From Leeuwenhoekiella nanhaiensis (GTDB lineage Bacteria; Bacteroidota; Bacteroidia; Flavobacteriales; Flavobacteriaceae), in assembly GCF_002744755.1 (NCBI RefSeq), contig NZ_KZ319293.1, positions 153,613 through 217,612 on the forward strand: DNA of 64,000 nt. The letters are read 5' to 3'. The translations under genes were made by a program, and so were the position numbers. This document shows positions 27,220 to 35,779 of the stretch, piece by piece (position 1 is the stretch's first letter; each line of letters starts with the position of its first letter). The notes beneath the pieces were generated by a model that had not been told where the DNA came from, made no database searches, and worked only from the letters and a program-made list of their open reading frames with translations.

Positions 27220-29652
27220 TTAGTTTTTTATACGTATCGTTTCAGTAAGCGTCAATGTATCGGTAAGCCGGATGTCCTGTGAAGATGCACCAAGCTGTAT
27301 TTCAAAGCTTCCGGCTTCGGCTACAAAATCCATATCTACATTGTAGAGGGCTAAATCTTCAGGCGTAATTTTAAAGGAAAGTGTTTTGCTTTCGCCTTTG
27401 GCTAAATGAATACGCTTAAAGCCGCGTAATTGCTTAACCGGCGTCACCACACTGCTCACCTCATCGCGCAGGTAGAGCTGCACCACCTCATCCCCATCGT
27501 GGTCACCCGTATTTTCTACAGTAACCGAAACATCAAATGCAGTGTCCTTTCCGTTTCCGCTTTGCGAAATAGTCAAACCCGAATATTCAAACTTTGTATA
27601 GCTCAGACCGTGACCAAAGGCATAAAGCGCAGCGGCCGACTCCTCCACATAATCGCGGCGTTTGGGCCACCAGTGATTGTAATAAACCGGCGTTTGGCCT
27701 ACCGACCTCGGGATGGAGATGGGTAAACGACCCGCCGGATTATAATCACCAATCAAAACCTCTGCCAGCGCATGGCCGCCCTGTGAACCCGGGTACCAGG
27801 CGTCCAGAATAGCAGGAATGTGTTTGGCAGGCCAGTTGATTAATAAAGGTCTGCCGGTAATCAACACTAATACGGTTGGGGTGCCGGTTGCGGCTACAGC
27901 CTGCAGGAGTTCGAGCTGTTTTCCCATCAGGTCAAGGGTAGAACGGTCGTAACCCTCCCCGCTTTCCATATCGCTTAAAAGTTCATCTTCCTTGGAAGAA
28001 ACGCTTGCAGCACCCGTCTCCAGGTATTCGGTTTTGAAGTCACGGGCGCTGGAACCTCCGAGTACCACGATTGCTACTTCGGCCTCTTTTGCCGCCGCTA
28101 CTGCCGCAGGAATATCGGTCTGGGTGGTATCGCGGATGGCAGTCCCTTTTACATAAGTAACCTGAGCATTAGGCCATTTTGCCCGAATACCTTCAAGTGG
28201 CGTGATGATATACTCAGGATCCTGAGGTGCCGTGTAATCGCCCAATTGATTGTACATCGTATCGGCGTTTGGCCCAATCACTGCAATTTTCTTAAGGTCT
28301 TTGGAAAGCGGAAGCAGATTGCCTTCATTTTTGAGCAGGGTGATGCCTTCAAGAGCTACTTCTTTGGCCAGGGCAGTGTGTTCGCGGTTGCGCACCACTT
28401 TCGCCGGAAGCTTTTCATCTACATAGGGATTTTCAAAAAGCCCCATTTCAAACTTCAGCCGAAGCACGTTTTTAACCGCTTCGTTTAATCTCTCCTCACT
28501 GACGTCACCCGCCTTAAAGGCTGAAAATAATGCGTCGTCAAAACCCTTTCCGCCCAGATCGACATCTACACCGGCATTCATCGCAAGGGCCGCAGCCTCT
28601 TCTAAAGTCGCGGCTGCGTGATGGTCGTTCTTTATACCTTCTATACTCCCCAGATCAGAAACCACAAAGCCTTTAAAACCCCATTGCTCCCGAAGCAATC
28701 CGGTAAGCAGTTTTTTATGTGCGGTACTGGGAATCCCGTCTACCGAACTGTAGGCGGTCATTACCGACAGGGCACCGTTGTCAATCGCCTTTTTAAACGG
28801 ATACATATACGCCTGCATGAGTTCGCGCTCCCCCACGTGAACCGCGCCACCGTTGTGTCCGCCCTCAGAAACGCCGTAAGCCGCAAAATGCTTCAAGGTT
28901 GAAATAACCCGGTCTTTTTGATCGATGCCTGATCCCTGAAATCCTTGAATAAGGCCCAAACCCATTTCTGCAATGAGATAGGGATCTTCCCCAAAGGTTT
29001 CCTCTACTCGTGACCAGCGGGGCTCGCGTGCCAAATCAAGGATGGGGCCGTAACCGATGTGCGCTCCCTGAGCGCGTAATTCGGCAGCGATGGCAGCGCC
29101 CATTTTTTGGTTGAGATCGGGGTTAAAGGTGCTGGCCTGAGCGATAGCTGCGGGAAAATCGGTTGTGCCAATGGCCATATGCCCGTGCATGGCTTCTTCG
29201 GCTAAAAATAAGGGAATGCCCAGCCTGCTTTCTTCAACTGCAATCTTCTGAATGGCATTGGTAGCCTTCGCTGCCAATTGTGGATTCAGGCCGGTTTGTA
29301 AGGTTTTTTGAGTCCAGGGATCGGCGCGCAAGGTACCCCAAAGCGCCCCGATGTTTTGAGTGGCTACTGCGGTTTTTAGCACTTCGCTGGCCACTACCCC
29401 ATTTTTAGTTTTGGTATACATAGGCCAACCCAGCAAGGTTGAAAGCTGACCTACTTTTTCTTCGGGCGTCATACGCATCAGGAGATCGTCAACGCGCTGT
29501 TCTATGGAGAGACCCGGATTTTTATAAGGGGAATTAGCTGGGATTTGCTCCTGCGCACGAACTGACAAAATCCCCGAAAGGATAAAACTTAGCACGATGC
29601 AGCTGCATTTAGCAAAACCGGAATACGATGTCTTTTGTGTAGTTTTTTGCAT
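27220..29652 (-). CDS. GH3 beta-glycosidase (BglX-like)
   Basis: An 810-residue exported GH3 enzyme, the first gene of a six-gene minus-strand operon. Signal peptide to about residue 33. The N-terminal barrel contains KHFAAYG (254-260) and the nucleophile Asp333 in VVSDLGSIEG. The second alpha/beta domain carries KIAVIGPNAD, VVLGGSSARDFKTEY, and the FALGHGLSYT-like block AFGHGLSYTKFEY near 670. A C-terminal fibronectin III-like domain ends the protein. The length and order match periplasmic beta-glucosidases such as BglX. GH3 also contains beta-xylosidases and hexosaminidases, but the His/Asp dyad of GH3 hexosaminidases is not seen. The start at 29652 begins a long basic region before the hydrophobic stretch, and Met1 is the only suitable start. 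Confidence 0.9.
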   Translation of the reverse strand: MQKTTQKTSYSGFAKCSCIVLSFILSGILSVRAQEQIPANSPYKNPGLSIEQRVDDLLMRMTPEEKVGQLSTLLGWPMYTKTKNGVVASEVLKTAVATQNIGALWGTLRADPWTQKTLQTGLNPQLAAKATNAIQKIAVEESRLGIPLFLAEEAMHGHMAIGTTDFPAAIAQASTFNPDLNQKMGAAIAAELRAQGAHIGYGPILDLAREPRWSRVEETFGEDPYLIAEMGLGLIQGFQGSGIDQKDRVISTLKHFAAYGVSEGGHNGGAVHVGERELMQAYMYPFKKAIDNGALSVMTAYSSVDGIPSTAHKKLLTGLLREQWGFKGFVVSDLGSIEGIKNDHHAAATLEEAAALAMNAGVDVDLGGKGFDDALFSAFKAGDVSEERLNEAVKNVLRLKFEMGLFENPYVDEKLPAKVVRNREHTALAKEVALEGITLLKNEGNLLPLSKDLKKIAVIGPNADTMYNQLGDYTAPQDPEYIITPLEGIRAKWPNAQVTYVKGTAIRDTTQTDIPAAVAAAKEAEVAIVVLGGSSARDFKTEYLETGAASVSSKEDELLSDMESGEGYDRSTLDLMGKQLELLQAVAATGTPTVLVLITGRPLLINWPAKHIPAILDAWYPGSQGGHALAEVLIGDYNPAGRLPISIPRSVGQTPVYYNHWWPKRRDYVEESAAALYAFGHGLSYTKFEYSGLTISQSGNGKDTAFDVSVTVENTGDHDGDEVVQLYLRDEVSSVVTPVKQLRGFKRIHLAKGESKTLSFKITPEDLALYNVDMDFVAEAGSFEIQLGASSQDIRLTDTLTLTETIRIKN

Positions 29653-29819
29653 AAAATGGTATCAGGTATTCAAGCTTTGGGTGTAAATACCACTAATTTA
29701 TTCCTTAAAGCTAAAAGAAGTACCGCTTTACCTGAAAAATAATCGCTGAATGACGGCTCTGCGTAGCTTAGTGACGCCAAGGTGTTAGGAGTTCTTTATG
29801 AAATCAGAATGCTCAAGCC
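29653..29819. other. Spacer upstream of the GH3-led operon
   Basis: This 167-base gap should hold the promoter of the GH3 operon. On the minus strand a TAGCTTTA box (one mismatch to TAnnTTTG) lies about 60 bases before the start codon. No gene and no terminator hairpin are visible. Confidence 0.35.
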
Positions 29820-30344
29820 TTAATTGTGCCTGGATTCTTTACCTGTAAAACGCAATAACACCGAATCCTTTTGGCTTTGCCCAAAAAGCCTACCGGTTTT
29901 ATATGCAGTTACTGCCAATACAATTATCAAAGCCAACTGAATACCTAAACCCATCCAAAAACCAAAATTCCATACGTTGCCTTGAGTTGTGGCTATTCCT
30001 TCAGTTGAAGATGAATAACCGGAAGAAGTACTCTCCCAAAGCCTAAAAAGACAAATTAAAAAGGTAAAGATTAGTATTAAGGTCATAGTAGATACAATCA
30101 AGATCAAATTTGCAATCTTATTTCTGAACTTCTGTAGTAGAGCCCGAAACAGGTAAATACTAAAAATAATAAATACGATATAAACACAAATTGCAGAAAG
30201 AGTTGGAATTATAAAGTATGAATCGTGAATATTGACATCTATTTGAGACTCGGGGTGCAATGCTTCCCAGCCTATACTATACATAGGTAAAACCAGTAAA
30301 GACACAATTAGTATAAGCAAAAAAATCAACTCTTTATTCTTCAT
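29820..30344 (-). CDS. Small four-helix membrane protein with cytochrome-oxidase-like motif
   Basis: A 174-residue integral membrane protein with four likely transmembrane segments (about 6-26, 47-68, 80-102 and 128-150). Between the first two is VNIHDSYFIIP (37-47), which resembles the helix motif with HDTYFVV found in subunit I of heme-copper oxidases. The rest of an oxidase is absent, so this is only a motif-level similarity. The C-terminus is polar. It follows the TIGR02117 protein by 3 bases and so is co-transcribed with it. Function unknown. Confidence 0.6.
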   Translation of the reverse strand: MKNKELIFLLILIVSLLVLPMYSIGWEALHPESQIDVNIHDSYFIIPTLSAICVYIVFIIFSIYLFRALLQKFRNKIANLILIVSTMTLILIFTFLICLFRLWESTSSGYSSSTEGIATTQGNVWNFGFWMGLGIQLALIIVLAVTAYKTGRLFGQSQKDSVLLRFTGKESRHN

Positions 30345-30347
30345 ATT

Positions 30348-30995
30348 CTAATCGTATTTCCCCATCAATCCAAAATCAAAGGGTGTCCATAAACAGGCTT
30401 TTAAACCACTTTCTTTAAATGCCGTATTTACCCAGGTATTGCAGGTTTTAATACACGAATAACTTCCGTTAGCCTTATAAAAATCATCGCGGGAACCATA
30501 GCCGGCATCCTTCAACATTTCCTTAATACCATTAGCATCCGGTTTGAAGCTGTTTACCAAGTAGGTGTTGATTTTTTCTAATTCTTCCACACTCAGACGC
30601 ACTTCTACCCAGTCCTCCTGCTTGTTGCGGTAACGGGTTAAATGCATCAGCGTGGTACTTTCTAAAAACAAGGCTCTAAAGGCATTTGCAAAAGTCAGAT
30701 CTCCCCAGGTAGGCGTATTGATGTAGAAATTTTCATCTCCCCAGCCAAAAGACATATAGGCGTCTGCATCAGTCCTTTTCAAATCTTTACTCAAATCGGC
30801 AGTCATAGCCGCTCTGGGCAGAACAATATCTAAATGCACCCCATTGGTTTTGAGATAGATTACCTGATCTGCGGGTTGATCTTTAGCCTCGCGTGGAACG
30901 GTTATCGCTGTCAGAACCAAAGAAACAACCAGATAAACTACCGGGATCAACAGGACATAGAATAGAAATCTGAGCAGTTTGCGAAACAGTTTCAT
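30348..30995 (-). CDS. TIGR02117 / DUF2459 family membrane-anchored protein
   Basis: A 215-residue protein of the TIGR02117 (DUF2459) family. It has one N-terminal transmembrane helix (about 7-30) and a soluble domain with the family blocks TNGVHLDIVLP (about 50-60), FGWGDENFYI (about 84-93), and SYSCIKTCNTWVN (about 183-195) with paired cysteines near the end. The arrangement of a His/Cys-containing domain outside the membrane suggests an envelope enzyme, but no activity is established for the family. It is followed closely by the four-helix protein and preceded by higA with 10 bases between, so the toxin-antitoxin promoter may read through. Confidence 0.78.
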   Translation of the reverse strand: MKLFRKLLRFLFYVLLIPVVYLVVSLVLTAITVPREAKDQPADQVIYLKTNGVHLDIVLPRAAMTADLSKDLKRTDADAYMSFGWGDENFYINTPTWGDLTFANAFRALFLESTTLMHLTRYRNKQEDWVEVRLSVEELEKINTYLVNSFKPDANGIKEMLKDAGYGSRDDFYKANGSYSCIKTCNTWVNTAFKESGLKACLWTPFDFGLMGKYD

Positions 30996-31005
30996 TTTTT
31001 ATATT

Positions 31006-31362
31006 TCAATATTCCTGAACCAGAACTTCGGTAGGAATGTGAAGCTTTATGTTGAGTTTTCTGATCATATCGAGAGTTAGCTTTCGCTTTTTATTCAGTA
31101 TCTCGCTCACCCTGCTTTCAAAACCTACTATTTCGGCTAAATCCCTCTGTTTCAAACCCATTTGTTCCATTCTGAATTTAATGGCTTCAATAGGATCTGG
31201 CATACCTATCGGAAAATTTTCACTTTCGTACTGCTCAATTAAAATCGAACGAATTTCAAGTTCATCTCCCTCTTCAGTACCTTTTTTGGCATCAAAAATG
31301 TCTTCTAGGCGTTCTAGCGCATCCTGATAATCCTGTTCATTTCGTATAGGTGTTATTTTCAT
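31006..31362 (-). CDS. higA: HigA-type antitoxin (Xre/HTH)
   Basis: Antitoxin of a HigBA type II module. I place the start at the ATG at 31362 (118 residues, MKITPIRNEQDYQ), 2 bases past the higB stop; the frame extends to a TTG at 31368. The N-terminal half holds the family block YQDALERLEDIFDAKKG and an acidic region that should wrap the toxin. A helix-turn-helix of the Cro/CI type lies at about 65-105 (LKQRDLAEIVGFESRVSEILNKKRKL). It neutralises HigB and, with it, represses the operon through the palindrome upstream of higB. The toxin-first order is typical of higBA. Confidence 0.92.
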   Translation of the reverse strand: MKITPIRNEQDYQDALERLEDIFDAKKGTEEGDELEIRSILIEQYESENFPIGMPDPIEAIKFRMEQMGLKQRDLAEIVGFESRVSEILNKKRKLTLDMIRKLNIKLHIPTEVLVQEY

Positions 31363-31364
31363 GA

Positions 31365-31658
31365 TCAAATGGTATTTGCATCTATTTTGTCATATTCTGC
31401 GTGTGTGCCCATAAAGCGAATCCAGCAAATCTGAAACTCAAAATTAATTTTTACAATAAGGCGGTATTTATTGCCCTTGATGTTGAAAACAATTCGATTT
31501 TCCCGAAGAACACTGGCTGTTGGATATTCATCCTTAAGCGCGTGGATAGTTTCAAAAGACGACCGCTCCAATTCCCGATACCAGGACTTTAGCTGCTCTT
31601 CACAGTCGGAATGCTTTATCCAAAAATCCCGTAATGTTCGCTTTGCAATAACTCTCAC
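31365..31658 (-). CDS. higB: HigB-type mRNA interferase toxin (RelE fold)
   Basis: Toxin of the HigBA module, a ribosome-dependent endoribonuclease of the HigB_toxin family (PF09907). Family blocks are RVIAKRTLRDFW at the start, FNIKGNKYRLIVKI in the middle and CWIRFMGTHAEYDKID at the end. An ATG-started frame reaches back to 31688, but I prefer the GTG at 31658 (97 residues). Homologues start with Met-Arg-Val-Ile-Ala-Lys at that point, and a -7-like box (31677-31684) lies between the two possible starts, so the transcript would begin after the ATG. The stop is 2 bases before the higA ATG. Confidence 0.88.
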   Translation of the reverse strand: MRVIAKRTLRDFWIKHSDCEEQLKSWYRELERSSFETIHALKDEYPTASVLRENRIVFNIKGNKYRLIVKINFEFQICWIRFMGTHAEYDKIDANTI

Positions 31659-31676
31659 TTTAGACCAGGGTTTTAT

Positions 31677-31706
31677 CAAAGATATCAAAACTTACCAAAT
31701 TGGTAA
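31677..31706 (-). promoter_or_regulatory. higBA promoter and operator palindrome
   Basis: On the minus strand a perfect palindrome TTACCAA-T-TTGGTAA (31692-31706) is followed after 7 bases by TATCTTTG (31677-31684), an exact match to the Bacteroidota -7 consensus TAnnTTTG. The predicted transcript start is near 31670, 12 bases before the GTG start of higB. A HigA dimer bound to the palindrome would cover the region between -33 and -7, the usual autorepression arrangement. Confidence 0.7.
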
Positions 31707-31721
31707 CTATCCGTTTAAAAC

Positions 31722-31755
31722 AAAAAAAAACGCCCCGAATTAACGGGACGCCTTT
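31722..31755 (-). terminator. Terminator of the NagB-symporter unit
   Basis: On the minus strand GGCGTCCCG and CGGGGCGTT form a stem with G-T wobbles around TTAATT, followed by a run of T. It lies 22 bases after the stop codon of the sodium symporter gene and just before the higBA promoter. Confidence 0.82.
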
Positions 31756-31776
31756 TCACCAGAAACAATTAAAAAC

Positions 31777-33597
31777 TCAAAAAACTCGCGTTTTTATACG
31801 CTGCCATAGTTTTACCAGAACTACAGTTGCGATCAGCGTGAGTACGGTTAAAATACCGGCCTGGGTATAGAACCCGTAAATCCAGTATCCGGTGCTAAAA
31901 AGCGCACCGTATATGGTAACACAACCCACTAAAGTAGCCAGTATCCCTGCGGGTACAGACCATTTTTGGGTGTTGGTAACTAAATTTTTTCCCTGCAACT
32001 GTGCTTCCCCAAGTATGCGCTGCCAGCCGGGACCACCGGGCTGGGTGCGTTTGTAAAAGTCGAAAAGCGTGCGTTCGGTTTCAGGCGGAGTTAAGAAGGT
32101 AACACTAAGCCATACGATAGAAGTAAGCAACACGATCATAGGATAGGTTGACCAAAACGGTAAAATACCATCTGCTTCGGCAGTCCCAAAAAGCACCACT
32201 CCAAGAGAAGTAAAATTGAACAGAATGGAAATGATTCCGGAAGAAAACATCGCCGAGATTTCACTCCAGGCATTGATACGCCACCAAAACCAGCGCAGGA
32301 TAAAAATCAATCCGGTACCCGCACCAAACATCAATATGATATTAAACAACTGGTACGCATTGGTAAGGATTAAAGCCAAAGCCGAGCTGATTACCATCAG
32401 CAGTACAGTTGAGATACGACCGGCATTTACCAGTTCTTTTTGAGAAGCTTCGGGTTTGATGTAGCGTGCGTAAAAGTCATTAACTACATACGAAGATCCC
32501 CAGTTTAAATGGGTTGAAATCGTAGACATATAAGCGGCGATCAGCGAAGCCATGACCAGACCCAAAAGACCCGCAGGCAGTTTGGTCAACATTGCCGAAT
32601 ACGCCAAATCATCGCCCAGCTTACTTTCTACAATATTAGGAAAAGCCTCGTGAATACTGGCGATATCCGGATAAATCACAAGAGAAGACAAAGCCACCAA
32701 AATCCAAGGCCAGGGACGTAAAGCATAATGCAGGGCATTAAAGAAAAAGGTGGCACCTATGGCGTGGTTTTCATCTTTGGCCGCAAGCATACGCTGTGCG
32801 ATATAGCCACCGCCACCGGGTTCGGCACCGGGATACCAGGCGCTCCACCACTGCACCGCAAGCGGAATAATGAGCAGGGTAATCAGGGTCGCTTTATCGT
32901 TAAAATCGGGCATGATGTTGATCTTATTCATCACTTCGGCATGGCTGAGCAGTCCGCTCATACCGCCTACTTCAGGCAGGTTTACACAATAATATGCTGC
33001 TCCTATACCTCCGGCCATCGCTGCAAAAAACAGAATAAAATCGGTGTACACAACGCCTTTAAAACCACCCACGGTGCTGAAAATAACCGTTACCAGACCC
33101 GCGTAACCTATGGTTTCCAGCGGACTCAACCCCAGCATAATCTGACCGATTTTAATCGCTGCCAGAGTTACCGCACTCATCGCAAGTACATTAAAGATCA
33201 CCCCCAGATACACGGCACGGAAGCCGCGTAAAAAACGGGCCGGTTTTCCGCCGTAACGCAATTCATAAAACTCGATATCTGTGTTCACCTCAGACTTACG
33301 CCAAAGCTTGGCATACACAAAAACAGTAAGTAAACCGGTGATCAAAAAGGCCCACCAAACCCAGTTGCCGCTTACCCCCTGATTCCGAACAATATCGGTT
33401 ACCAGGTTAGGCGTATCGGTTGAAAAGGTTGTGGCCACCATCGAAATACCCAAAAGCCACCAGGGCATATTTCGGCCCGATAGAAAATATTCGGCAGAAC
33501 TCTTTCCTGATTTTTTGGCAACCATTAATCCGATGATCAGGGTGATTGCAAAAAAGCCAATGATAATGGCGTAATCGAGGGTTTCAAGAGCTACCAT
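31777..33597 (-). CDS. Sodium:solute symporter (SSS/SLC5 family), probable sugar importer
   Basis: A 606-residue inner-membrane symporter with about 14 transmembrane helices. The N-terminus LDYAIIIGFFAITLIIGLMVAKKSGKSSAEYFLSG is split by the family signature GRNMPWWLLGISMVATTFS (about 42-60), and FWWRINAWSEISAM follows in the later half. SSS members couple sodium to uptake of sugars, sialic acid or amino acids. It lies 58 bases after nagB and is followed by a terminator, so a nitrogen-containing sugar such as GlcNAc or a Man-GlcNAc product is a reasonable substrate. A second SSS gene lies in the mannosidase operon; the two are clearly different sequences and may handle different products. Confidence 0.85.
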   Translation of the reverse strand: MVALETLDYAIIIGFFAITLIIGLMVAKKSGKSSAEYFLSGRNMPWWLLGISMVATTFSTDTPNLVTDIVRNQGVSGNWVWWAFLITGLLTVFVYAKLWRKSEVNTDIEFYELRYGGKPARFLRGFRAVYLGVIFNVLAMSAVTLAAIKIGQIMLGLSPLETIGYAGLVTVIFSTVGGFKGVVYTDFILFFAAMAGGIGAAYYCVNLPEVGGMSGLLSHAEVMNKINIMPDFNDKATLITLLIIPLAVQWWSAWYPGAEPGGGGYIAQRMLAAKDENHAIGATFFFNALHYALRPWPWILVALSSLVIYPDIASIHEAFPNIVESKLGDDLAYSAMLTKLPAGLLGLVMASLIAAYMSTISTHLNWGSSYVVNDFYARYIKPEASQKELVNAGRISTVLLMVISSALALILTNAYQLFNIILMFGAGTGLIFILRWFWWRINAWSEISAMFSSGIISILFNFTSLGVVLFGTAEADGILPFWSTYPMIVLLTSIVWLSVTFLTPPETERTLFDFYKRTQPGGPGWQRILGEAQLQGKNLVTNTQKWSVPAGILATLVGCVTIYGALFSTGYWIYGFYTQAGILTVLTLIATVVLVKLWQRIKTRVF

Positions 33598-33655
33598 GCT
33601 TTATTCTTATTTTTGTTACAATTACTAGTTAAGGGTAGAAAGGTACTTTTAATTT

Positions 33656-35617
33656 TTAAAAGTGGTAGCGCATAAAGGCTTCCATCGCCGCATATTCTGC
33701 CAGACCCAGGGCCCGGTATTTCTGCGCGGTCTCTTTGTTTCGGTCTTCGGCACGCACCCAAAACTCGCGTAAATCTTCTCCCTGAAACATCACACCGTCT
33801 TTTTGAGACTGATGATAGAAAATAGCCTGACGCTTTTTAAGCACCTGGTCCGGACTCATAGGCACGGCCATCTCGATCTCGTGCATTTCAAACTCGTGCC
33901 ATGCGCCGCGGTATAACCAAACCCAGCAATCGTTCATATAGGCTTCACTCTTCAATTGAGCAAGCGATTCAAAAATGATATTGAGGCATACTTTGTGCGT
34001 TCCGTGCGGATCTGCAAGATCCCCCGCAGCATAAATCTGATGCGGCTTTACGGTGCTGATCAATTCGTTTACAATAGCTACATCATCCTGAGACATCGGG
34101 TTTTTCTTGATCCCTCCGGTTTCGTAAAACGGAAGGTCTAAAAAGTGTACCTGCTCATCGGGAACGCCCTCAAAACGGGTTGCCCCAAGAGATTCGCAAC
34201 GTCTGATCAAACCTTTTAACTGACGCACTTCAATCGGATCGACCTCGTTGCGCTGTTTGTTTTTTATCTGCTCTGCGATTTTACTGAAACGCTCGCAGTC
34301 GTTGTTGCCCATAAGTGCTGCCACTTCAGCAAACTTCAAGGCTTCGGTATCGCTCACCGCGATATTTCCCGAAGTCTGATACGCGATATGCACCTCGTGC
34401 CCCTGCTCTACCAGACGGTCAAAAGTTCCACCCATAGAAATCACATCGTCATCAGGATGCGGACTAAAGATAATCACGCGCTTTCTCGCGGGCTCCGCAC
34501 GCTCGGGACGCTTGGTATCGTCTGCACCGGGCTTCCCTCCCGGCCAGCCGGTGATGGTATGCTGCAGCTTGTTAAACATTTCGATATTAAGGTTGTAGGC
34601 CGAACCTTGCAAGGCAAGCAGGTCTGACATCCCGTGGTCGTTATAATCTTTATCGGTAAGGCTTAAAATGGTCTTTCCGGTTTTTTCGCAAAGCCAAAAC
34701 ACCGCTTTGGCGGTTAATTCTTTGGTCCAGTCACAGGTACCTACAAGCCATGGTGTTTTTACACGGGTAAGTTCGGAAGCTGCGGCATCATCGAGTACAA
34801 AAGTTGTATTGTCGTGCTCCTGAAGGTAGGTAGCAGGTACGGTCGAGGAGATTTCGCCCTCAATGGTTTCCTTTAAAATTTCGGCTTTATTTTGACCCCA
34901 GCCCAAAAGCACAATACGTTTTGCGCTCAAAACGGTATTGATCCCCATCGTGATGGCCTTTTTCGGCACGTTAGACAAACCTCTAAACGAACCGGCAGCA
35001 TCGGCACGGGTTAAATAATCAAGCGTAATCATACGCGTACCCGAGTTGAAATGCGATCCCGGCTCATTGAAACCAATGTGTCCCGTACGGCCAATTCCCA
35101 AAAGCTGAAAATCAAGTCCGCCAACAGATTTGATTTTAGCTTCGTAAGCGATGCAAAACGGTTTTATTTCTTCCTGCGAAAGGGTTCCGTCAGGGATGTT
35201 TACATTTTCAGCAGGAATGTCAATGTGATTAAACAGATGCTCGTGCATAAAGTAATGATAACTCTGCACGTCTGATTTTTCCATCGGCCAGTACTCATCC
35301 AGGTTGAAGGTGATCACATTTTTAAAACTTAAACCCTCTTCACGATGCATACGCACGAGTTCGGCATAGACATTAATGGGTGACGAACCGGTAGCCAAAC
35401 CCAAAACGCAGGGCTTGCCGGAAGCTGCCTTGCTGCGAATCAAATCTGCAATTTCCTGAGCAACAATCGCTGAAGCTTCAGTTGATTGCTCAAAGCTGAT
35501 GTTGTGAATCTTCTCAAAGCGGGTCTCTTCAAATTTACCCGCCGGTTCGTATTTAATTAATGCTGAATCTTGTAAACCTGGTTTCATAGTGGTTGTTGTC
35601 TTTTTTTGAGCGTTCAA
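33656..35617 (-). CDS. nagB: Glucosamine-6-phosphate deaminase fused to PIG-L/LmbE-like deacetylase domain
   Basis: A 653-residue fusion. The first part (about 30-320) is NagB: LGLATGSSP (72-80), FNLDEYW (104-110, Asp107 as catalytic base) and GIGRTGHIGFNEPGS (174-188). It converts GlcN6P to fructose-6-phosphate and ammonia. The second part (about 378-600) is a PIG-L/LmbE-type Zn deacetylase with the metal motif SPHPDDD (385-391). DPHGTHKVC farther on supplies the His ligand. The fusion suggests deacetylation and deamination of an N-acetylglucosamine derivative by one protein, and I know it as widespread in Bacteroidota. A start at the ATG at 35587 (residue 11) is also possible. A TATATTTG box and an operator-like palindrome lie immediately upstream. 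Confidence 0.9.
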   Translation of the reverse strand: MNAQKKTTTTMKPGLQDSALIKYEPAGKFEETRFEKIHNISFEQSTEASAIVAQEIADLIRSKAASGKPCVLGLATGSSPINVYAELVRMHREEGLSFKNVITFNLDEYWPMEKSDVQSYHYFMHEHLFNHIDIPAENVNIPDGTLSQEEIKPFCIAYEAKIKSVGGLDFQLLGIGRTGHIGFNEPGSHFNSGTRMITLDYLTRADAAGSFRGLSNVPKKAITMGINTVLSAKRIVLLGWGQNKAEILKETIEGEISSTVPATYLQEHDNTTFVLDDAAASELTRVKTPWLVGTCDWTKELTAKAVFWLCEKTGKTILSLTDKDYNDHGMSDLLALQGSAYNLNIEMFNKLQHTITGWPGGKPGADDTKRPERAEPARKRVIIFSPHPDDDVISMGGTFDRLVEQGHEVHIAYQTSGNIAVSDTEALKFAEVAALMGNNDCERFSKIAEQIKNKQRNEVDPIEVRQLKGLIRRCESLGATRFEGVPDEQVHFLDLPFYETGGIKKNPMSQDDVAIVNELISTVKPHQIYAAGDLADPHGTHKVCLNIIFESLAQLKSEAYMNDCWVWLYRGAWHEFEMHEIEMAVPMSPDQVLKKRQAIFYHQSQKDGVMFQGEDLREFWVRAEDRNKETAQKYRALGLAEYAAMEAFMRYHF

Positions 35618-35643
35618 AATTCCCGGTAGACCGAATTTAATTT

Positions 35644-35672
35644 CAAATATAATAAAATATGTAGTACATATT
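35644..35672 (-). promoter_or_regulatory. nagB promoter with GntR-like operator
   Basis: On the minus strand a perfect palindrome AATATGTA-C-TACATATT (35656-35672) lies 4 bases upstream of TATATTTG (35644-35651), an exact TAnnTTTG -7 box. The core TGTAGTACA fits the loose GntR-family pattern of GT and AC separated by a few bases. The position between -7 and -33 fits a repressor. The predicted transcript starts about 20 bases before the first nagB ATG. No -33 TTG is seen at the usual distance. Confidence 0.6.
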
Positions 35673-35779
35673 ATTTATTGCTAAGTTGAAATTCTTAAAA
35701 TTTTTAAGGTTTCCAAAAAAGATTCGATAGACAACCACTGCGGGAAGCTAAATGACATGAATGGCAGGTTTTGGCCAAA

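Noticed and set aside
29741..29800. A repeat or attachment site after the GH3 gene
   Set aside because: Partial GC-rich similarity to itself only; no second copy is visible in the window.
31365..31688. higB starting at the ATG at 31688
   Set aside because: The -7 box lies downstream of that ATG, and homologues start at the position of the GTG at 31658.
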